DNA of 64,000 nt, from assembly GCF_016287535.1 (NCBI RefSeq), contig NZ_JAEFAJ010000007.1, positions 1 to 64,000 on the forward strand. Reading direction: 5' to 3'. The stretch comes from Ruminococcus sp. Lineage in GTDB: Bacteria; Bacillota; Clostridia; Oscillospirales; Ruminococcaceae. The notes below the pieces were generated by a model. The model saw only the letters and a program-made list of their open reading frames with translations, ran no database searches and was not told the DNA's origin. Each line of letters begins with the position of its first letter. The first letter of the stretch is position 1. The position numbers and the translations under genes are program-made. Below are positions 41,601-48,425 of the stretch, piece by piece.

Positions 41601-41754
41601 CTCCGGCTGCGCCGCTGCCGCCGAAGTCGAACTTCCAGCTTGCGGCCGCCTGTGCAGCGAACGGCTTTGTAAACTCAGCAGCTCCGGGTCCAGCAAAAGC
41701 GGAAACAGAAAGCGCCAGCGCCGCAAGTCCGCTCAGGATTTTTCTGAATCTCAT
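38611..41754 (-). CDS. Cellulosomal double esterase: CE12 - CBM13 - dockerin - CBM35 - CE12
   Basis: A 1047-residue secreted enzyme predicted to deacetylate pectin (rhamnogalacturonan) or xylan. Order: signal peptide (about 1-36); beta-rich N-terminal part (40-178; WKFDFGGSG); SGNH/CE12 domain 1 (185-385) with Ser193 in CGDST, GIND at 261-264 and Asp361/His364; ricin-like CBM13 (393-536; NVNSGLYMEVADG); Thr linker; dockerin (574-642; GDANCDGGVDLSD, DAVLIMQALANPNKY); Thr linker; CBM35-like module (673-800); SGNH/CE12 domain 2 (824-1045) with Ser831 in AGDST, Asn899 region and Asp1014/His1017. ATG 41754 follows GGAGGAG. Paired CE12 domains around a dockerin are known from Ruminococcus cellulosomes. 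Confidence 0.9.
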   Translation of the reverse strand: MRFRKILSGLAALALSVSAFAGPGAAEFTKPFAAQAAASWKFDFGGSGAAGGYTGVSASDGYNSGRGYGFAQTWNVANVNAGGSGVLADAVQFKDYGTGNTFNVDLPKGLYEVKVTVGNAPRTTIKLESMVQMMNLTGSGATETVKLPVTDGQLNIQAVEGMSNREQSIAAVEITQLNDTGEMPPTVWICGDSTVANYYNCADTSQHGWGQFFSGKLGGTAYDVRNMATSGQYAKGFVDAGQFAPIETYGKSGDYYIISIGINDSNYSNETEYYNTVTDMVKRAKAKGMTVVLVKQQGRRGDLQRSPKLTGRWYGGSLDKIGSEQSVQVVDLFTRWQNFGLSVGYDGMASYYAIKNDGSADDLHQSKMGAQKIAEIMLEEIQSGAREPVHPDANVSYMFRNVNSGLYMEVADGNLTSGANVQQGQSGGVSQLHNTWKCIQATGDYYYIKPVDSELCLYVDNGSRDNGANIVVADKNGYSDQFFKFSDNGDGTVTILTRASRDASAVEVGSASTSSGANVQQWEVNGHACQKWEMIEVDDIVITVPTTTTTVTETTTTTVTETTTSYVPDISIKYGDANCDGGVDLSDAVLIMQALANPNKYGIGGTGRAITADGVRNADVTGNGDGMTVADALFIQTYLLGLNDLPTSAAAPMTTTTTTATTNTTTTTAPVPVKYYAADQTWNDGIIETVNSGYTCDKGYVNLGNNTDSNITFTVNVSSDGNYMTHIRFANGSTSDRKMKLFVNNNLDLCWMQSFPGTGSWTDWQEYGIVLPLKAGNNTILMQSAMSEGAPNIDYIELIITDEPYAEIYDPSQEQQSSGSGQHTLYIAGDSTVQSYRESYAPQQGWGYYMKDYFNGDITVANHSIAGRSSKKFYDEGRWQTIADSLREGDFVMIQFAINDAGSANADRYAPTCGNVDNPSSGSYEWYMTQFIKSAKDKGATPILVTTTIGMKAYSNGRFENSYTNYNEACYNLAGKYSIPCIDLNTLMVNHYNSVGYDTAKSYHLMGAVSGSTDGTHFCEKGANIVAGLVAGEIKKQGISGLASYLK

Positions 41755-42059
41755 TTAAACTCCTCCAATTCCGTACAAAGTACGCATAATTATCTACTGT
41801 AATTATATCATTGTTAATAATTCAAGTCAACGCTTCCTGTATGCACTTTTGAATTATTTTTACGTATTTTTGTATCATTTTAACAACTATTCTACATAAA
41901 AATATACGACTGTAATTAGGGCAGACTATAGTCCGCTATGACGGTAAGACATTTTTTAGTACCAATAAGTACTCAAAGCAACATTATCTCCGATTAATGT
42001 GATAAAGTCATTAGTACCGAAAGGTTCTAACTTCACATTATACTACAGGAGATGATTAT
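41755..42059. promoter_or_regulatory. Divergent regulatory region with operator-like palindromes before the XRE gene
   Basis: About 300 bp without a gene. Two related inverted repeats stand out: AGTACCAATAAGTACT (41958-41973) and TTAGTACCGAAAGGTTCTAA (42012-42031), both containing AGTACC. Their position just before the small XRE repressor gene suggests autoregulation. The -10-like TATACT at 42038-42043 has no good -35. Confidence 0.4.
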
Positions 42060-42287
42060 ATGCATTTTCAGAGGCTGAAAGATCTGCGTGAAGATTCCGA
42101 CCTGACCCAAACAAAGATCGCCGAGCTTCTTCACACGAGCCAAACTGTATATTCGCGCTATGAACGCGGATTTCAGACTATTCCTGTTGAACATCTTCTG
42201 ATACTTGCTGACTTTTACGGTGTTTCCGTTGATTATATCCTCGGAAGGACCAACGTAAAGGAAACCGGCAGGCAAATAAAGAAATAA
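42060..42287 (+). CDS. XRE-family helix-turn-helix regulator
   Basis: 75 residues consisting of one Cro/C1-type HTH domain: LREDSDLTQTKIAELL, then HTSQTVYSRYERG, then PVEHLLILADFYGVSVDYILG. It has no effector domain. ATG 42060 follows CAGGAGA. It lies 25 bp upstream of the two RadC genes in the same direction and probably controls itself and perhaps them. Confidence 0.88.
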   Translation: MHFQRLKDLREDSDLTQTKIAELLHTSQTVYSRYERGFQTIPVEHLLILADFYGVSVDYILGRTNVKETGRQIKK

Positions 42288-42312
42288 AACACAAAACGGG
42301 GGGGGATATGGA

Positions 42313-42996
42313 ATGAACGGCAAAAACGCTCACGCAGGACACAGGGAGCGTATGAGAAAGCGCTTCCTTGATTCGGGACAGGAGGGTCTTTTCGACCATG
42401 AGCTCCTTGAACTGCTCATGTTCTACGCTCGTCCCGTAGTCAATACCAACGGCATTGCCCACGCACTTGCGGACGAATTCGGAAATACCGCAAAAGTTCT
42501 CTCAGCCGGTTCCGATATGCTTATGAGCGTAAAGGGAGTCGGTGAAGCCGGTGCTGCCTTTCTGAAGCTGATGTACGATTTCGGTACGGATTATCTCCGG
42601 AACTCCCACAGCAGCGAGACACTTTTGTCGAATGAGCAGCTCTTCACCTGTATCGCCGAGCAGTTTTCAGATTCTTCATCTGATATATGCACCATACTCT
42701 GTCTCAGTTCTAAATATGAGCTTCTGAGAGTCGTAACTGTTCCCACCGGGGATATCCTCACAGGCAGGATATCGCCAAGAGAAATGGCTGCGATCATACT
42801 CAGAAGCAACGCTTCCTCAGTTTGCGCCGGAATAAACCACGGATACAGAATACCTGTTCCTGATGACCGTGACTATGCAACAGTCCACTTTTTCGGTGAG
42901 CTGCTTTCAGCTGTCGGAATAAGTTTCAGGGACTTTATAATAGCAGGCGGCGGCAGTTTCTTTTCCATGCGCGGAAGCGGTGCATTTACCTTCTGA
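42313..42996 (+). CDS. RadC-like protein with a degenerate metal site
   Basis: 227 residues. The N-terminal helical part (HRERMRKRFLDSG, FDHELLELLMFYA, GVGEAGAAFLKL) is typical of RadC/YeeS-type JAB proteins, as are the C-terminal strands (GISFRDFIIAGGGSFFSMR). The metal motif HxHPxG is broken: where the sister gene has TAHNHPGSSSAPSEAD, this has AGINHGYRIPVPDDRD, so the first His is Ile and the Pro-Gly turn is lost. It is probably non-catalytic. ATG 42313 lies after a GGGGGGAT site. Confidence 0.75.
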   Translation: MNGKNAHAGHRERMRKRFLDSGQEGLFDHELLELLMFYARPVVNTNGIAHALADEFGNTAKVLSAGSDMLMSVKGVGEAGAAFLKLMYDFGTDYLRNSHSSETLLSNEQLFTCIAEQFSDSSSDICTILCLSSKYELLRVVTVPTGDILTGRISPREMAAIILRSNASSVCAGINHGYRIPVPDDRDYATVHFFGELLSAVGISFRDFIIAGGGSFFSMRGSGAFTF

Positions 42997-42999
42997 GCC

Positions 43000-43728
43000 A
43001 TGCAGGACAATAATAAAAAGCTGCGCAGACAGCAGCTCCTTGATAAATACAAAAGACTCGGCTTTTCAGGTCTTTCCGAGCATGAACGGCTGGAACTCCT
43101 GCTTATTTACGCACGCTGTGAGAATGCTGCTTCTCTCGCTTCGGATCTTCTGGGAGAATACGGCAGCGTAAACGCCCTCGTGAACGCCGATCCACATCTT
43201 CTCATGAAAGACAGCCGCATAAACGAAAATACGGCAGTCCTGCTGAAGCTTATCCCATGCATCAGCCGCTCTCTCTACACAGAGCGCTTTGTGATCAGGA
43301 CGATAAGCGATACAGACTCTGCCGAAAGATACTTTTCAAGCCATTTCATCGGAGCGGTGGGTGAAAAGCTGATAATTACAGCTGTCAGCAAAAAATTCCG
43401 GGTATGCAGTTCAAAGATCCTCGCCTCCGGCACGACTGACAGGGTATCGGCTTCATACCGTGATATTGCTGATTTCGTCGTAAAAACCGACTGTACCATA
43501 TTTTTTACTGCCCACAATCACCCTGGCAGCAGTTCCGCTCCGTCTGAGGCAGATATCGTATTCACAAGCAATCTCATCGCTTCCCTTTCAAAGCTGGGAG
43601 CTGTCCTCGCAGACCATATAATAGTCGGAACAGACGGATCGCTATCTCTGAGGAAAAGCGGACTTATACGTGAAATGACTGCCTCTCCCATCAAAGGCTA
43701 CAAGCTCAGTGAACAGAAAGAGCCATAA
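43000..43728 (+). CDS. radC: RadC/JAB-domain protein with intact metal site
   Basis: 242 residues: N-terminal helix-hairpin-helix-like part (RLGFSGLSEHERLELLLIYA) and the MPN/JAB domain with FTAHNHPGSSSAPSEAD supplying the zinc His-x-His and Asp and DHIIVGTDGSLSLRKSG as the last strands. Despite the name, RadC proteins have no established repair role. It starts 4 nt after the stop of its degenerate paralogue with no clear ribosome-binding site, indicating coupled translation and probable co-function. Confidence 0.82.
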   Translation: MQDNNKKLRRQQLLDKYKRLGFSGLSEHERLELLLIYARCENAASLASDLLGEYGSVNALVNADPHLLMKDSRINENTAVLLKLIPCISRSLYTERFVIRTISDTDSAERYFSSHFIGAVGEKLIITAVSKKFRVCSSKILASGTTDRVSASYRDIADFVVKTDCTIFFTAHNHPGSSSAPSEADIVFTSNLIASLSKLGAVLADHIIVGTDGSLSLRKSGLIREMTASPIKGYKLSEQKEP

Positions 43729-43764
43729 AGAAGAACAAGCTTCTTTATGGCTCTGTTTTTATTT
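43719..43764. terminator. Bidirectional terminator over the convergent gene ends
   Basis: A 15-bp perfect stem (AGAGCCATAAAGAAG and complement) with loop AACAAG, followed by GTTTTTATTT. The radC stop codon lies inside the stem. Confidence 0.88.
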
Positions 43765-44190
43765 CCCGGAAAAAGTCTCCGTACTGCGCGTCCTTGATAT
43801 AGTCACGTCCTTATGCGTTGTTCTGATACCGCCCGGAGCTTTCTCGTCCGCTTTTTCAGAGTGTACAATCATACGTATATCGCTGAATCCGTCAAGCACC
43901 TGCGACAGCCTGTATACAGTCTCGCGGAGAATCTCCCGCTGATGCGCCCTGTATACCTTTCCAACAGCTGAATCCGGATTTGTCTCGAAGAGAACATACA
44001 TTAGACTGAGAGTCTCTTCACAGGTGTCGGGAGCATTAAGTATCCCGTTCACCATTCTGAATGTCATACTTACGGAACCGTCCTCTGCAACAAACTCAGC
44101 CATTTCCGAGTTTGAGGCATATCTGCCGAATATCTCAATGAACACCGCATTGGTAAATCTCAGTACAAGGTAATTACGAAGCTCTTCCAT
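43759..44190 (-). CDS. Unrecognised 143-residue protein downstream of metK
   Basis: No family recognised. It appears soluble, alpha/beta, with FTNAVFIEIFGRYASNSEMAEF at the start, SVSMTFRMVNGILNAPDTCEE in the middle and a charged C-terminus. No signal peptide or catalytic motif. ATG 44190 lies 9 bp after the metK stop with AAGG as a weak ribosome-binding site, so it is probably translated from the SAM-regulated metK transcript. Confidence 0.5.
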   Translation of the reverse strand: MEELRNYLVLRFTNAVFIEIFGRYASNSEMAEFVAEDGSVSMTFRMVNGILNAPDTCEETLSLMYVLFETNPDSAVGKVYRAHQREILRETVYRLSQVLDGFSDIRMIVHSEKADEKAPGGIRTTHKDVTISRTRSTETFSGK

Positions 44191-44199
44191 ATTTATGCC

Positions 44200-45384
44200 T
44201 TATGAGAGAGCTGCCCTGAGTGCATCTGCTCTGTCTGTCTTCTCCCATGCAACGCCGAGTTCCTCGCGTCCCATATGACCGTAAGCGGCAAGCTGTCTGT
44301 ACTGAGGCTTTCTGAGGTCGAGCATTTCGATGATAGCTGTCGGACGAAGGTCGAATACCTTTGTAACTGCCTCGGCGAGCTCCTCTTCGTCAACCTTGCC
44401 TGTGCCAAATGTATCAACAAGTACAGAGATAGGCTTAGCAACACCGATAGCATAAGAAAGCTGTACCTCGCACTTGTCCGCGAGACCTGCTGCAACTATA
44501 TTCTTTGCGATATAACGTGCTGCATAAGCTGCGCTTCTGTCTACCTTAGTCGGATCCTTTCCGCTGAAAGCTCCGCCGCCGTGACGTGAATATCCGCCGT
44601 ATGTATCAACGATTATCTTACGTCCTGTAAGACCGCTGTCGCCCTGAGGACCGCCTACTACGAAACGTCCTGTAGGATTTATGTAAATCTTTGTGTTCTT
44701 GTCCATGAGCTTTGAAGGAATAACTGCCTTTATAACGTACTCCTCGATATCCTTTCGGAGCTGCTTGAGGGAAACATCCGCGGAGTGCTGTGAAGAAACG
44801 ACAACCGCATCGACTCTTACAGGCTTGCCGTCCACATACTCAACAGTTACCTGTGACTTTCCGTCGGGACGGAGATAACGGAGAGTACCGTCCTTGCGGA
44901 CCTCGGTGAGCTTTATGGAGAGCTTGTGAGCAAGTGAGATCGGAAGGGGCATGAGCTCAGGGGTCTCGTTGCAGGCAAAGCCGAACATTATTCCCTGATC
45001 TCCGGCACCGTTTGAAAGGCCGTCAGATTCGCCGTTCTCTTCTCTGTATTCAAATGCCTCGTTAACGCCCATAGCGATATCAGGCGACTGTTCGTCGATA
45101 GATGTGAGCACAGCGCAGGTATGACCGTCAAAGCCGTACTTTGCTCTGTCGTAACCGATGTCGATAACTACCTGACGGGCGATCTTTGGGATATCGATAT
45201 CTGCTGAGGTCGTTATCTCGCCCATACAGAGTATCATACCGGTTGTAACGCAGGTCTCGCAGGCAACTCTTCCGAGCTTGTCCTGTTCGAGAATAGCGTC
45301 AAGCACCGCGTCAGAGATCTGGTCGCAGATCTTGTCGGGATGTCCCTCGGTCACTGATTCAGATGTGAAAAAGCATTTACTCAT
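44200..45384 (-). CDS. metK: S-adenosylmethionine synthase
   Basis: MetK makes S-adenosylmethionine from methionine and ATP. The 394-residue protein has all three signatures: [20 protein letters not shown] at the N-terminus, [10 protein letters not shown], and [22 protein letters not shown] 45384 follows AGGAGGG; the upstream extension runs through the riboswitch terminator. It is controlled by the SAM-I riboswitch just upstream. Confidence 0.97.
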   Translation of the reverse strand: MSKCFFTSESVTEGHPDKICDQISDAVLDAILEQDKLGRVACETCVTTGMILCMGEITTSADIDIPKIARQVVIDIGYDRAKYGFDGHTCAVLTSIDEQSPDIAMGVNEAFEYREENGESDGLSNGAGDQGIMFGFACNETPELMPLPISLAHKLSIKLTEVRKDGTLRYLRPDGKSQVTVEYVDGKPVRVDAVVVSSQHSADVSLKQLRKDIEEYVIKAVIPSKLMDKNTKIYINPTGRFVVGGPQGDSGLTGRKIIVDTYGGYSRHGGGAFSGKDPTKVDRSAAYAARYIAKNIVAAGLADKCEVQLSYAIGVAKPISVLVDTFGTGKVDEEELAEAVTKVFDLRPTAIIEMLDLRKPQYRQLAAYGHMGREELGVAWEKTDRADALRAALS

Positions 45385-45400
45385 AAAAAAACCCTCCTGA

Positions 45401-45549
45401 AAATAAAAAAACTTCTCTATCCGAGAAGTCATGATCGCACAAAGCCCTCATCTTCCGGATAAAACCGCAGGAATTAGCACCTTCGACTCATTACGGTCAG
45501 GTTGCTGCGGCTTCACCGGTCCTGTTACCTCCGCCGCTCTTGATAAGGT
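45401..45549 (-). promoter_or_regulatory. SAM-I (S-box) riboswitch with intrinsic terminator
   Basis: On the minus strand the leader reads CTTATCAAGAG, then GGCGGAGG, GGACCGGTGAAGCC, GCAGCAACC, AAGGTGCTAATTCC and AAGATGAGGG, which are the conserved blocks of the SAM-I aptamer (kink-turn, J1/2, P3 and P4 regions). A terminator (ACTTCTC/GAGAAGT, 45411-45429) with TTTTTTT follows just before the metK ribosome-binding site. High SAM should terminate transcription. Confidence 0.95.
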
Positions 45550-45558
45550 TATGAAAGT

Positions 45559-45587
45559 ATTATACACCTTTGTCGGAAATATGTCAA
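45559..45587 (-). promoter_or_regulatory. Perfect-consensus promoter of the metK riboswitch transcript
   Basis: On the minus strand TTGACA (45587-45582), a 17-bp spacer and TATAAT (45564-45559), ten bases before the aptamer begins. Confidence 0.88.
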
Positions 45588-46054
45588 TAGGCAATTGCAT
45601 GAATGCAACAATTTTTTGCACAAAACAAATGAGCCTCCTTTTCAGGAAGCTCATCTGCCATGATATAGGGATTATTGGGGATTTAATAATTTAATGTTGG
45701 GGTAAACATTAAACTACCATGAAAATCAGCCTCGGGATATTCTCCCTCAGCATTTATATTATATCACATATTTATGTATTTTGTGTGAAAATGTTGATCG
45801 AGCAGCAGAGAAAATTAAGGCGAATAAAATTGCTTTTTTGTTAATACTGCACAAGGTGTACTGTAAATGTCCACTTATATAATACTTGGAGTATTATTTT
45901 GTAATTGAATCATAGCCAGTTATCACTTTTTATGCTTATAAGTAACCTTTAATAGTTCTCATGAACGGAATCACGGTGATACGTTCTTTTCTAACGCCGA
46001 TATCAAGCCTTTCATGCCGGTTTACGAAAAGTATACCGATAAAAAAGCGTTGTT
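45588..46054. other. Non-coding gap between metK and the histidine kinase
   Basis: About 470 bp without a gene. A hairpin ATGAGC..GCTCAT (45629-45654, one internal mismatch) is followed on the minus strand by TTTGTTTTG and may end the kinase operon. A second hairpin TTTAATGTT/AACATTAAA (45690-45713) has loop GGGGTA and no T tract. The rest is AT-rich with nothing recognisable. Confidence 0.45.
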
Positions 46055-47518
46055 TTATTCAGAATTCTTCTTAACATTCCTGATCTTGAACCAGAATGTC
46101 GAACCCTTTCCGAGCGTACTGCGGACACCGTAATCAAAATTATGCATCTTCAGCACCGCCTTTACTATGGAAAGACCAAGTCCGGTGCCGACTACCTCTC
46201 GCTTGTGGTTCTCAGAACGGTAGTATTTATCGAAGATCAGCTTTATCTTGTCCTCCTCGATGCCGTCGCCGGTATCCTCTATCTCGACAAGCACACCGTC
46301 CTCCTTGTTTATCTGACGGACAAAGACCTTTTTGTCCTCTCCGGTATAATTCAGCGCATTGTTTATAAGATTGTATATGACCTGTTCTATCTTGACGACA
46401 TCACAGTATACTATCCTTTCTTCATCTGGAGTAAACATGATATGGTAGCCGTTTTTCTCGGAAAGTCCCTTGAAACGTTCTATTATCTCTCCCAGCTTGC
46501 CGCTTATCCCGAATTCGGACGGAGTGAGTTTCTGCTTTCCGCTCTCCAGCTTTGAAAGGTCGAGCATATCGTTTACAAGCAGCGCAAGACGGTCTGTTTC
46601 ACTGATTATTATTTCCAGATGCTCGTTGCGCTTCACAGGGTTGTCTCCTGAAAGGTCGCGTATCATCTCCGCATAGGCTTTCAGCATCGTCAGCGGCGTC
46701 CTCAGGTCGTGAGACACGTTTGCGATCAGATCTCTCTGCATGGTGTCGACTCTTGAAAGCTCTTTCTCAGCGTATGTAAGAGTATCAGCAAGCTTCTTAG
46801 CTTCAAGGTATCCCCTTCCGTCGAACTTTGTACTGAAATCGCCCTTAGCAAGCCGCTCCGCTGACTTTGTTATCCTGTCTATCGGCATTGCGATTCGCTT
46901 TGCAAGATACAGTGAAATGACGAATGCCATTATCACCAGTACACCAGTTATGATCATGAGCTGACGCTTGATGATATTTACCGTAGCGCCTACGGGTTCA
47001 AGGGTAGAGTTTATGAGCAGATACCCCTGGGTATTGGAGGCAGTTCCTATCCTGCATCCGCAGATAAGCATTTCCTTGTTTGTGTAGGGATTGATCATCG
47101 GTCCTTTAATGACGCCGTCGTCGTCCATGTCTATATTGTCAATCAGTTCGCGGTTTTTGTTGTTCCTGTCATGTATTATGCATTTTCCTAAAATATGCTC
47201 CTGTGTTACAGGTCTGCCGAACTTGTCAAGTATAGATATGCACTGTTCGTTCTCTCCCGCAACACTGCTCAGGGTCTTGTAAAAGAGAGTCTTGTAGCCG
47301 TTCTTGTAATCATTTTCATAGGATTCAACTATCGTATCCATGCTTTTCATGGCAGAACGGTAAGCCATTCCCTTATAGAACCTTTCAAGGAAGAATATCT
47401 GGAATACCCACAGCAGGGCGAATACTATCACCGTGAATATGATAAAATAAAGCCATATCTTGAATTTAAGCGGAATCCTGCTCTCTGCGTGTCTGATCCT
47501 TTTTTTAATCAGCTTCAA
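46055..47518 (-). CDS. Membrane sensor histidine kinase
   Basis: 487 residues: TM1 (about 21-44), an extracytoplasmic sensor region (about 45-185), TM2 (about 186-206), HAMP (207-258), HisKA with phospho-His270 in NVSHDLRTPL, and HATPase_c with N box NLINNALNYT, G1 box DTGDGIEE and G2 box GTGLGLSIV. It should phosphorylate the response regulator encoded just upstream, with which it overlaps by 14 bp. The start is TTG at 47518. The signal sensed is unknown. Confidence 0.93.
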   Translation of the reverse strand: MKLIKKRIRHAESRIPLKFKIWLYFIIFTVIVFALLWVFQIFFLERFYKGMAYRSAMKSMDTIVESYENDYKNGYKTLFYKTLSSVAGENEQCISILDKFGRPVTQEHILGKCIIHDRNNKNRELIDNIDMDDDGVIKGPMINPYTNKEMLICGCRIGTASNTQGYLLINSTLEPVGATVNIIKRQLMIITGVLVIMAFVISLYLAKRIAMPIDRITKSAERLAKGDFSTKFDGRGYLEAKKLADTLTYAEKELSRVDTMQRDLIANVSHDLRTPLTMLKAYAEMIRDLSGDNPVKRNEHLEIIISETDRLALLVNDMLDLSKLESGKQKLTPSEFGISGKLGEIIERFKGLSEKNGYHIMFTPDEERIVYCDVVKIEQVIYNLINNALNYTGEDKKVFVRQINKEDGVLVEIEDTGDGIEEDKIKLIFDKYYRSENHKREVVGTGLGLSIVKAVLKMHNFDYGVRSTLGKGSTFWFKIRNVKKNSE

Positions 47519-48182
47519 ACTTGTATCCCATTCCTCTCAGTGTAACGATGAACTTGCGGTACTCTCCAAGGCTGTTTCTGAGCATTTTAATGTGGGTATC
47601 AACAGTACGGTCGTCACCGAAGAAGTCATAGCCCCACACCTCTTCAAGAAGCTTGTCCCTTGAAAGTGCGATATTCTTGTTCTTGACAAGATAGAACAAG
47701 AGATCGTACTCCTTAGGAGTCATGGACGCCTTAGTACCGTTTACATATACTTCTCTTCCGGCGATATCGACTTCAAGTCCCTCAAATGAGAATTTGTCCT
47801 GAGATACAGTCTCCTCCTGATGTGTGTTTCTCTTCAGTACGACCTTTACTCTTGCCATCAGCTCCTTTGGCGAAAAGGGCTTGACAACGTAGTCGTCGAT
47901 ACCTATCTCAAAGCCGAAGAGCTTGTCATATTCCTCGCCTCTTGCCGAAAGCATGATAACGGGTATGCTCTTCGTCTTGTGTATCTCCTTGCAGGCAGAA
48001 TATCCGTCGAGCCTCGGCATCATTACATCCATTATGATCAGATCAAAGTCATTGTCATGGCAGAGATTGACAGCTTCCATGCCGTTTTCGGCTTCTGTAA
48101 CCTTATATCCTTCAAATTCAGCGTATTCGCGTACAACATTGCGGATATTCTTTTCATCGTCAACAATAAGAATATGTGCCAT
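47505..48182 (-). CDS. OmpR/PhoB-family response regulator
   Basis: 225 residues: receiver domain with phospho-acceptor Asp52 (IIMDVMMPRLDG), acidic pair DDE at 8-10 and Lys in VVKPFSPKEL, followed by an OmpR-type winged helix (LTPKEYDLLFYLVKNKN region, VDTHIKMLRNSLG, GMGYKFEAD). ATG 48182 follows GGAGGT. It forms an operon with the overlapping kinase gene. Confidence 0.94.
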   Translation of the reverse strand: MAHILIVDDEKNIRNVVREYAEFEGYKVTEAENGMEAVNLCHDNDFDLIIMDVMMPRLDGYSACKEIHKTKSIPVIMLSARGEEYDKLFGFEIGIDDYVVKPFSPKELMARVKVVLKRNTHQEETVSQDKFSFEGLEVDIAGREVYVNGTKASMTPKEYDLLFYLVKNKNIALSRDKLLEEVWGYDFFGDDRTVDTHIKMLRNSLGEYRKFIVTLRGMGYKFEAD

Positions 48183-48359
48183 ATTTTACCTCCGTACATT
48201 TATTATTGATCAGGTAATGTCACCATTTTGCAAAACCATTCCTGATATATTCTTCTTTACTATTATAACATTATATTTGACAAAAGTGTATATTACGTGA
48301 AATATTCTTGTAAATTTCCGTCAATTTTATCAAATTTGTTAGAGCCTGTAAATTTTTAA

Positions 48360-48388
48360 TTGACTTTTTCAGTTATTATTGCTATAAT
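48360..48388 (+). promoter_or_regulatory. Promoter of the PAS-GGDEF-EAL gene
   Basis: TTGACT at 48360-48365, a 17-bp spacer and TATAAT at 48383-48388, 38 bp before the ATG at 48426. Confidence 0.85.
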
Positions 48389-48425
48389 ATATTTAGGTAA
48401 ATATGTTGGAAGGGAGGCGGTATCT

